A stretch of 36,334 nt of DNA, taken from positions 1 through 36,334 of the forward strand of contig JANQEH010000132.1 of assembly GCA_028278455.1 (NCBI GenBank). The letters are read 5' to 3'. Position 1 is the first letter of the stretch; each line of letters opens with the position of its first letter. This document shows, one piece after another, positions 16,844-23,139 of this stretch. The stretch comes from a bacterium. GTDB taxonomy: Bacteria > SM23-31. The notes under the pieces are model-generated. The model saw nothing but the letters and a program-made list of their open reading frames with translations. It was not told the DNA's origin and made no database searches. A program made the position numbers and the translations under genes.

Positions 16844-16872
16844 AATATACCCATTTCCTGTTTCAAAGTCAA
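16844..16872 (-). promoter_or_regulatory. Sigma70-type promoter of the prfB-alr-lysS-lol-mcs operon
   Basis: On the minus strand TTGACT (16867-16872), 17-bp spacer, TATATT (16844-16849). Each box matches the consensus at 5 of 6 positions with ideal spacing. It would give a leader of about 80 nt before the prfB ATG. Confidence 0.6.
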
Positions 16873-16931
16873 GCCATTACAATGTTGAGGAATTCATTTT
16901 TTCACCCGATTGATAATTCATTTAATATAAC

Positions 16932-16947
16932 ATATTGGTTCCAATAT
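16932..16947. repeat. 16-bp palindrome in the prfB/glnA divergent region
   Basis: ATATTGG-TT-CCAATAT has perfect 7-bp arms around two central bases. It lies about 60 bp upstream of the prfB -35 box and about 125 bp upstream of the glnA promoter candidate. The shape fits a dimeric regulator site. No known consensus was recognised. Confidence 0.35.
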
Positions 16948-17070
16948 ACTGTCTAATCCAGATGATAATTATTTCTTGCGTTATCTGCAATATTTTATAT
17001 ACACAACAAGCGTTTTTGCAACACTACTAACACAATGCTTACATATTTTTGCCGATTATGTAATTTATCC

Positions 17071-17098
17071 TTGACATTTATTAGTTTATTTGTATCTT
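17071..17098 (+). promoter_or_regulatory. Candidate promoter of the glnA-glnA-cyclophilin operon
   Basis: A perfect TTGACA (17071-17076), 16-bp spacer and TATCTT (17093-17098) lie about 80 nt upstream of the first glnA start codon. Confidence 0.5.
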
Positions 17099-17179
17099 AT
17101 TTTAAATCATTTCTCTCTTTGTATTCCATACATTCTTTACCTTTTAAACAAAAATCATTAATGTCTAATAATTCAAAGA

Positions 17180-18517
17180 ATGCAGACAATGACAAAAGCA
17201 GAAATTCTTAGGATAGCTCAAAATGAGCAAGTTCAGTTTTTAAGGCTGCAGTTTACGGATATTCTTGGGCAGATTAAGAACGTGGAAGTACCTTCTACGC
17301 GGATATCTATGGCTCTGGATGGTGAGATCCTGTTCGACGGATCATCGATTGAAGGCTTTTCCCGAACAAGGGAAATGGACATGGTCCTCGTACCTGAATA
17401 TGATACATTCAGGGTATTCCCATGGACTGATGACTCGGGGAAGAACAGAATCGGTATGATTGTCTGCGATATTTACTATCCGGATGGTAAAGAGTTTGAA
17501 GGTTGTCCCAGGTTAAATCTTAAACGCAATATTGAAAAATGCAAAAAAATGGGATTTGACTACAAAGTGGGAAGTGAACTGGAATTCTTCCTGTTCCTGA
17601 AGAATCCCGACGGTTCATCAACATTGAACACTCATGATTCTGCCGGTTATTTTGATGTTACACCGGATGATATTGGTGAAGAGACCAGAAGACACATTGT
17701 AAAATCACTGCAGAGTATGGATTTTAAAGTTGCTGCTTCTCACCATGAGGTAGCCCGTGGCCAGCATGAAGTCGACTTTGTAAGAGAGAATGCAGTCAGG
17801 GCTGCTGATTACATTGTAGGATGCAAGTTCGTTGTCCGAAAGATCGCAAGTAAGTATGGACTTCATGCGACGTTCATGCCCAAACCCCTGTATCACCAGT
17901 TCGGTTCAGGACTGCATCTAAAACAAGTACTTGAAACTGAAAAGAAGAACCGGTTTTTCTCAGAGAAAACTGAACTTAATCTGAGCAGTGAGGCTGTCTG
18001 GTTCATCGGAGGACAGCTATCTCATGCAAAGGGATTCTGCGCTATAACTAATCCGCTGATCAATTCCTACAAACGGTTAATTGAAGGAATGGAAGCTCCG
18101 ACTTATGCAGTCTGGTCCGAGCGAAATACAAATCCCATAATCAGGATACCTGACCAGAGAGGTGATAATACAAGCGTTGAACTGAGACTGCCGGATCCAA
18201 CATGTAATCCGTATCTTGCTTTAAGTGCTGTTTTAATGGCAGGGCTTGACGGGATCAGGAACAAGGTCGATCCCGGAAAACCGGTAAATAAGGAAGTGAG
18301 TACTATGAGTCAGCGTGAGAGGGCGAGACTTAAGATCGAGAAGCTCCCAAAGGACCTAAATGAAGCTGCAACAGCCCTGAAAAAAGACAAAATAATCCAG
18401 GAAGGACTCGGAGACTACATATTCAAGAGTTTCCTTGCTGCAAAGCAGGTTGAATGGAATAAATATATCTCCCAAATCCATCCCTGGGAAATTGAACAGT
18501 ATTTCACTTACTATTAG
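17180..18517 (+). CDS. Type I glutamine-synthetase paralog with altered active site
   Basis: 445 aa, the length and overall sequence of a GSI-alpha enzyme (B. subtilis GlnA 444). The beta-grasp N-terminus (FDGSSIEGF), GSELEFFLF, HHEVARGQHEVDF, GSGLH (H246) and INSYKRL blocks are recognisable, and the C-terminus (IHPWEIEQYFTYY) matches GSI-alpha. However, the NRSxxxRIP block reads NTNPIIRIP (Thr317 in place of the Arg equivalent to Salmonella R339), and the (A/T)R(I/V)E(V/L)R block reads TSVELR (Ser332 in place of the R355 equivalent). Both arginines contact nucleotide phosphates in canonical GS, so activity is doubtful or altered. The adenylylation Tyr region is absent, as in GSI-alpha. No clear Shine-Dalgarno; ATG at 17189 is an alternative start. 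It heads an operon with an intact paralog 67 nt downstream. Confidence 0.9.
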   Translation: MQTMTKAEILRIAQNEQVQFLRLQFTDILGQIKNVEVPSTRISMALDGEILFDGSSIEGFSRTREMDMVLVPEYDTFRVFPWTDDSGKNRIGMIVCDIYYPDGKEFEGCPRLNLKRNIEKCKKMGFDYKVGSELEFFLFLKNPDGSSTLNTHDSAGYFDVTPDDIGEETRRHIVKSLQSMDFKVAASHHEVARGQHEVDFVRENAVRAADYIVGCKFVVRKIASKYGLHATFMPKPLYHQFGSGLHLKQVLETEKKNRFFSEKTELNLSSEAVWFIGGQLSHAKGFCAITNPLINSYKRLIEGMEAPTYAVWSERNTNPIIRIPDQRGDNTSVELRLPDPTCNPYLALSAVLMAGLDGIRNKVDPGKPVNKEVSTMSQRERARLKIEKLPKDLNEAATALKKDKIIQEGLGDYIFKSFLAAKQVEWNKYISQIHPWEIEQYFTYY

Positions 18518-18584
18518 GGAAGTGATGAACTGATCTTTATAAATAGAAAAAAATGGAAAATCTCTAATCTGAAAGGGATAATAA

Positions 18585-19913
18585 ATGAGTTACGTTGCTG
18601 AAGATGTGCTCAGAATAGTAAAAGAAAAGAATGTCAGATTTATAAACCTGTGGTTTACCGATATACTCGGGATGTTGAAAAGTTTTTCGATAACCATTCC
18701 TGAACTGGATGCCGCATTTGAAGAAGGTATGGGTTTCGACGGTTCTTCGATCGAGGGATTCACGAGAATCCAGGAAAGCGACATGATAGCGTTTCCTGAT
18801 CCAAGTACTTTCACAATATTACCGTGGACAAGTAACGGGATGCTTATCGGCAGGATGTTCTGTGATATACTTAAACCCGACGGCTCTCCATATGATGGTG
18901 ATCCGCGGTACTGTCTGAAAAGAAATCTCGAAAAGGCCAAATCTATGGGATTTGACAGCTTTTACATCGGGCCTGAGCTGGAATTCTTTTATTTTCCGAA
19001 TGACAGCGATCCAACCCCGCTGGATAAAGGAGGGTATTTTGACCATCTTCCCCTCGACCTCGGGACAGATCTTAGAAAAGAGACTATTAAATCCCTTGAA
19101 GAACTTGGCATAGAAGTAGAATACAGTCATCATGAAGTTGGACCAAGCCAGCATGAGATCGATCTTAGGTATAAAGATGCTCTCACTATGGCTGACCAGG
19201 TAATGACTTACAAAACTGTTGTAAAAAGGATTGCATACATGAGAGGTTATTATGCGACATTCATGCCGAAACCGCTATTCGGAGAAGCTGGATCGGGCAT
19301 GCACGTTCACCAGTCTCTTTTTAATGAAGGCAGTAATATGTTTTACGATAAGAAGAAGGAATTTCACCTTTCAAACATATGTAGAAATTATATAGCAGGT
19401 ATTATGCACCATGCAAGAAGTTTTGCATCCATAACTAACCAGTGGGTAAATTCGTACAAAAGGCTTGTACCCGGATATGAAGCGCCGGTCTATATCACAT
19501 GGGCAACACAGAACAGGTCTGCAATGATTAGAGTACCTAATTACAAACCCGGTAAAGAGCAGTCAACAAGGATCGAACTAAGATCACCGGACCCAGCCTG
19601 TAACCCATACCTCGCATTCTCAGTAATGTTGAGATCAGGACTGGACGGGATCGAGAAGAAAATGAAGTCTCCTGCCCCATCCGATAACAATATATATGAA
19701 ATGACTAGCACAGAGAGAGAAAAACAGGGAATTTTTTCACTTCCGGAATCACTTGCTGAGGCGATACATGTTACAAAAAAAAGTGATCTCATTAGAGACT
19801 GTCTTGGAGATCATATTTTCGAACAATTAATAAGAAATAAAACAATAATCTGGGAAGAACACCGTGCCCAGGTAACCCCTCACGAAGTATCAAAATATCT
19901 ACCGCTGTTATGA
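18585..19913 (+). CDS. glnA: Glutamine synthetase, type I-alpha, canonical active site
   Basis: 442 aa. It makes glutamine from glutamate, ammonia and ATP. All expected blocks are present: FDGSSIEGFTR (the Arg after EGF is used for glutamine feedback in GSI-alpha), GPELEFF (129-135), HHEVGPSQHEIDL, GSGMHVH (H240), VNSYKRLVPGYEAP, TQNRSAMIRVP with R311, and STRIELR with R329. The C-terminal NIYEMTSTEREKQGIFSLP region matches GSI-alpha and lacks the adenylylation-type loop, so PII/GlnE-style modification is unlikely. AAAGGG lies about 8 nt upstream of the ATG. Its stop overlaps the start of the cyclophilin gene (ATGA). Of the two paralogs this is the one predicted to be the working enzyme. Confidence 0.94.
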   Translation: MSYVAEDVLRIVKEKNVRFINLWFTDILGMLKSFSITIPELDAAFEEGMGFDGSSIEGFTRIQESDMIAFPDPSTFTILPWTSNGMLIGRMFCDILKPDGSPYDGDPRYCLKRNLEKAKSMGFDSFYIGPELEFFYFPNDSDPTPLDKGGYFDHLPLDLGTDLRKETIKSLEELGIEVEYSHHEVGPSQHEIDLRYKDALTMADQVMTYKTVVKRIAYMRGYYATFMPKPLFGEAGSGMHVHQSLFNEGSNMFYDKKKEFHLSNICRNYIAGIMHHARSFASITNQWVNSYKRLVPGYEAPVYITWATQNRSAMIRVPNYKPGKEQSTRIELRSPDPACNPYLAFSVMLRSGLDGIEKKMKSPAPSDNNIYEMTSTEREKQGIFSLPESLAEAIHVTKKSDLIRDCLGDHIFEQLIRNKTIIWEEHRAQVTPHEVSKYLPLL

Positions 19914-20623
19914 GAAAGAATAATATCATTTTAACGTTTACATTTGCTGTTTTATTATTTTTCACGTTGAGCTGTGGCGGCTCTGAAGATTTATCTCAGA
20001 CTGAACTCACTGATGATCAAGCATCTTCTCTGATAGCTAAGATAAGGGAGGATGCGGCCGTCACGCCTGAAATACTAACCGATGCCGAAATAATAGAGAT
20101 CCAGGGTAAGATGAGAGCGCTTGAACCTGAATTCGTGGAAAATGGTGAATTCGCTGTCCTCGATACAGATAAAGGTGTGATCATATTCAAGTTTTTTACC
20201 GAAGAAGCCCCGAACCACAGCGCTAATTTCAAAAAACTGGCGAATTCCGGATTTTATGACTGGGTAACATTTTACAGAGTAGTTCCCGGTTTTATGATTC
20301 AGTCGGGAGACATTTTCTCAAAGAACGATGATCCCTCAGATGACGGCAGCGGTCATCCCGGTTACTCGGTCAATGACGAATTCAATTCTATCCCGTTTGA
20401 TAAGGGTATTGTCGGCATGGCAAAACGCACTACCCCTAATTCTGCCGGATGCCAATTCTTCTTCATGCATCTTGCACAGCATTCACTTAACGGCAGATAC
20501 ACAGCATTCGGAAAAATAGTATACGGGCTGGAGGTCGTTGATGAGATCGCAAAGATAAAGACCAGGGGGGAAAGAGCTGTTGAAAAGGTTTATATTCGAA
20601 GGGCGAGAGTTATTAAACCGTAG
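19910..20623 (+). CDS. Cyclophilin-type peptidyl-prolyl isomerase, lipoprotein (1)
   Basis: 237 aa. The signal peptide ends in the lipobox LSC-G with C22, so the protein is predicted to be lipidated and held at the inner or outer membrane, facing the periplasm. After a linker of about 60 residues comes a cyclophilin domain (about 80-230). FAVLDTDKGVIIFKFF is the first strands, TFYRVVPGFMIQSGD contains the catalytic Arg and FMxQ, and AGCQFFF plus LNGRYTAFG complete the binding groove. It helps proline isomerisation in exported proteins. The ATG overlaps the glnA stop by 4 nt, so it is translationally coupled to glutamine synthetase. A terminator follows 37 nt after the stop. A paralog lies at 21432. 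Confidence 0.93.
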   Translation: MRKNNIILTFTFAVLLFFTLSCGGSEDLSQTELTDDQASSLIAKIREDAAVTPEILTDAEIIEIQGKMRALEPEFVENGEFAVLDTDKGVIIFKFFTEEAPNHSANFKKLANSGFYDWVTFYRVVPGFMIQSGDIFSKNDDPSDDGSGHPGYSVNDEFNSIPFDKGIVGMAKRTTPNSAGCQFFFMHLAQHSLNGRYTAFGKIVYGLEVVDEIAKIKTRGERAVEKVYIRRARVIKP

Positions 20624-20659
20624 TCCGTTGATTAGACAAATACGGTTTAAATGAACATC

Positions 20660-20693
20660 ATACTGCGGGTAGAGGCCCGCAGTATTTTATTTT
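20660..20693 (+). terminator. Rho-independent terminator of the glnA operon
   Basis: A perfect 10-bp stem, ATACTGCGGG/CCCGCAGTAT (20660-20669 and 20676-20685), with a 6-nt loop is followed by TTTATTTT. It points along the plus strand. The T-tract abuts the stop codon of the convergent gene that ends at 20697; there is no T-tract on the other side, so it serves the plus strand. Confidence 0.92.
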
Positions 20694-20696
20694 ATG

Positions 20697-21206
20697 TTAC
20701 CAGGTATTCCTGATCCGTAATCCTTCATATACGTGGTCTAATAGTTTTACCCTGCACTTCTGGAATTTCCCATTCTTAAATGAATAAAAGATGTACCGGA
20801 TAGTTCCGTAAATCGGGTCTTTTTCAATAAGTGAAGCCTTTTTTCCTTTGTCTCCTTCGATCCTGTTTTCATATTTAAGATAATAGACTCCATCCCTCTT
20901 ACCAGACACAAGGTCATGCAATGGATTAAATAGTTCTCTCGGGTATTCTGGTTCAGCAAATTTTTTCCTGTAGAGCTTATCATCTTCAATATAGATATTT
21001 ACGTAAACATTGCCTTCTTCAGGTATATCGAATACCCATTTTCCAATATATAGTTCAAATTCATTTATGGGAACATATTCTCCAAATGGAGGGATTTCTT
21101 TTTCCTGAGCTATAAGACTTGAAATTGATAATAAAAGAAGTGATGTTAATAATTTTGTTTTAAAGAATTCTGCATTGAATTTAGAAATGATCTCCTCCTG
21201 TGACAA
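20697..21206 (-). CDS. Small secreted protein of unknown function with non-standard start
   Basis: 169 aa if begun at the TTG at 21204-21206. The N-terminal region has a signal peptide (FFKTKLLTSLLLLSISSLIA, then QEK at the likely cleavage site). The mature part of about 130 residues is beta-rich with many Tyr and charged residues and contains WVFDIPEEGNVYVNIYIEDD; it looks like a small lipocalin-like or DUF-type barrel, but no family is recognised. Odd point: the only strong Shine-Dalgarno, AGGAGG (21194-21199), lies inside the ORF. Five nt after it is an in-frame ATT (21186-21188); no in-frame ATG, GTG or TTG follows it before the signal peptide. The start is therefore either TTG with no Shine-Dalgarno or a rare ATT. 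It converges on the glnA operon terminator. Confidence 0.6.
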   Translation of the reverse strand: MSQEEIISKFNAEFFKTKLLTSLLLLSISSLIAQEKEIPPFGEYVPINEFELYIGKWVFDIPEEGNVYVNIYIEDDKLYRKKFAEPEYPRELFNPLHDLVSGKRDGVYYLKYENRIEGDKGKKASLIEKDPIYGTIRYIFYSFKNGKFQKCRVKLLDHVYEGLRIRNTW

Positions 21207-21374
21207 TTTAATTGAATATAAAAAACGTATTGAAATGTGTCATTATAATATAAAAAATATAAAACCAAAACATCCTTTGCATTCTCTGGCTGAGAATCCT
21301 AATTAACAAACAGAATAAACAGCTATTGATTTTTGACTATGACATTGTTATTTTGAGTGCAATACCCGCTCTAT

Positions 21375-21396
21375 CGCCGGCTGAAGCCTGCGGCTA
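21375..21396. repeat. REP-like GC-rich palindromic fragment
   Basis: CGCCGGCTGAAGCCTGCGGC has outer arms GCCG/CGGC around GCTGAAGCCTG. It stands out as a GC-rich island in the otherwise AT-rich 225-bp gap before the second cyclophilin gene. Its form resembles interspersed 'GCCGCAGGCTTCAGCC' palindromes seen in many bacterial genomes. Only one copy is in this window, so repeat status is unproven. Confidence 0.3.
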
Positions 21397-21431
21397 CCAT
21401 TGTTTAGTTCTACAAAATAAGGGAATATAAT

Positions 21432-22142
21432 ATGAGATACATTCGTATTATTGGAATATTTACTTTATTGGTATTTGTCTACTGCTCAGGCACTAAAGAG
21501 ACAATGAAAAAAATTGATCCGGGGCTTGCTGACAGGGCGATCTCAATCATTGATAATTACGGGCCGAATCCTGAGCCTGCTCCTTCCCTCCTGGACAGGC
21601 GCGGTATAGCGAACCTTCAGCAGAAAATGATAAACACACCAATGCCTGAAGTAGCGACTGGAGAATATGCAGTAATCGAAACCACAATGGGATTCATCGT
21701 ATTTGAACTTTTGCCTGAAGTTGCTCCGAACCATTGCGCTAACTTCAAGAAGCTGTCAAACAGCGGATTTTACGACTGGATAACGTTTCACAGAGTTATC
21801 CCCGGTTATATTGTACAAACTGGAAGTATAAATACTCGCAATAATATACCACTCGATGATTCTTTAGGCAATCCCGGGTATACTGTAAGTGCAGAGTTCA
21901 GCAAGCTGAAACACAGGAGGGGAACTGTTTCGATGGCGCGCAAAGAGCATGTGAACAGCGCCGGAAGCCAGTTCTTTATAACGCTTGCCAGGGCATCCGG
22001 GCTTGATAATGAGTATACTATATTCGGAAGGGTGATTCAGGGGATGGATGTTGTTGAGAAGATTGTAGATGTAGAGCGCGATGATAATGACAGGCCGGTT
22101 AAAGAAGTTTACGTCAAACGCATCCGGGTAGTCAAACCCTGA
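21432..22142 (+). CDS. Cyclophilin-type peptidyl-prolyl isomerase, lipoprotein (2)
   Basis: 236 aa, clearly paralogous to the cyclophilin lipoprotein at 19910: same length, same layout, and the shared SGFYDW(V/I)TF(Y/H)RV segment. The signal peptide ends in VYC-SG with C18 as the likely lipidated Cys. The isomerase domain has YAVIETTMGFIVFEL, TFHRVIPGYIVQTGS (catalytic Arg kept, FM changed to YI), AGSQFFITLA and LDNEYTIFGRV. AGGGA lies about 8 nt before the ATG. It is a single gene on the plus strand; its stop is one base away from the stop of the convergent dehydratase gene. Confidence 0.92.
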   Translation: MRYIRIIGIFTLLVFVYCSGTKETMKKIDPGLADRAISIIDNYGPNPEPAPSLLDRRGIANLQQKMINTPMPEVATGEYAVIETTMGFIVFELLPEVAPNHCANFKKLSNSGFYDWITFHRVIPGYIVQTGSINTRNNIPLDDSLGNPGYTVSAEFSKLKHRRGTVSMARKEHVNSAGSQFFITLARASGLDNEYTIFGRVIQGMDVVEKIVDVERDDNDRPVKEVYVKRIRVVKP

Positions 22143-22143
22143 T

Positions 22144-23118
22144 CTATTTTCTATAGTCGATCATCTTCTTCAGCAATTCGGGAGTAATATTTGCCCCGGT
22201 CATCAGGCAAGCTACCTTTTTCCTTTTAAACACCTGTTGGTATCTTTGAAGAACGGCCAGATTCACAGCTGAGCTGCCTTCGATAAGATTGTGCTGGTAG
22301 ACCATGTAATCGTAATATTGCTCCATTATTTCGTCCTCTGATACCAGTAGAATATCCTCAAGTTTTCTTTCCATCGCTATATCGAAGGTGATCGAATCGG
22401 GTTCAATGTTTCCATGCAGACCGTCTGCAACACTTTCTTCCAGCGGAATATCGATTATCTTACCAGACTCGATGGATCTCTTGAACGCCGGGGAGGCTTC
22501 AGACTGGATTCCGTAGATCCTGCACCTATGATCTAATGCATCTCTACATAACAGAGTCCCTGCCAACAGACCACCGCCCCCAACCGGGACGAGTATGATA
22601 TCTACATCTCTCAGCTCGGTAAATATCTCGAATGCTGCAGTACTCTGTCCTTTTATTATCACTGGATCGTTGTATGGAGAAATGAATACTTTCCCGGTTT
22701 CCTCAACATACTTTATCGTGTACCGCTCTGCCTCGTCATAATTCTCACCGTGAAATTCTCTATCTACAGGATATTCTTTAAGAGCATTTATTTTGGTTTC
22801 AGATGCGTTTTCAGGCAGTATTACAAGGCCGTTCTTTTTAAGCCTCCAGAGTGCATAAGCAAAACCCAGAGCGTGATTTCCGGCAGAAACTGTTACGACA
22901 CCTTTCCTGTAATCGGCTTCTTTCATAGACATCATTTTAGCTACAGCTCCCCTTGCCTTGAAGGAACCGGTTACCTGTTGATTTTCCAGCTTCAGAAATA
23001 CATCGGCACCTGTCTTCCTGCTGTAGAATTGAGAATATTCAAGCGGGGTTTTTCTGATATGACGTTTTATCTTTTTATATGTATCTGCAATATCCGATTT
23101 TCTTAGAGCATAATTCAT
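22144..23118 (-). CDS. PLP-dependent threonine/serine dehydratase
   Basis: 324 aa, fold type II PLP enzyme. SFKARGA (52-58) holds the PLP lysine K54, SAGNHALG (78-85) is the substrate loop, and GGGGL (180-184) binds the PLP phosphate. It lacks the C-terminal ACT-like regulatory domain of biosynthetic IlvA, so it resembles catabolic threonine dehydratase (TdcB) or serine racemase/dehydratase; these cannot be separated from sequence alone. It deaminates Thr or Ser to 2-oxobutyrate or pyruvate in the cytoplasm. AGGAGA lies about 8 nt before the ATG. It follows the S9 peptidase by 21 nt on the same strand, so secreted peptide breakdown and amino-acid catabolism may be coexpressed. Confidence 0.88.
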   Translation of the reverse strand: MNYALRKSDIADTYKKIKRHIRKTPLEYSQFYSRKTGADVFLKLENQQVTGSFKARGAVAKMMSMKEADYRKGVVTVSAGNHALGFAYALWRLKKNGLVILPENASETKINALKEYPVDREFHGENYDEAERYTIKYVEETGKVFISPYNDPVIIKGQSTAAFEIFTELRDVDIILVPVGGGGLLAGTLLCRDALDHRCRIYGIQSEASPAFKRSIESGKIIDIPLEESVADGLHGNIEPDSITFDIAMERKLEDILLVSEDEIMEQYYDYMVYQHNLIEGSSAVNLAVLQRYQQVFKRKKVACLMTGANITPELLKKMIDYRK

Positions 23119-23139
23119 AATTTCTCTCCTGATCAGATG

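Larger units (their letters stand above)
16759..17179. other. Divergent intergenic region between prfB and glnA
   Basis: 421 bp without a credible gene. It holds the prfB promoter (16844-16872, minus), a 16-bp palindrome (16932-16947) and a plus-strand promoter candidate (17071-17098) for the glutamine synthetase genes. The rest is AT-rich. I see no sigma54 (-24/-12) element, no TnrA/GlnR-type TGTnA-N7-TnACA site, and no riboswitch. Confidence 0.7.
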
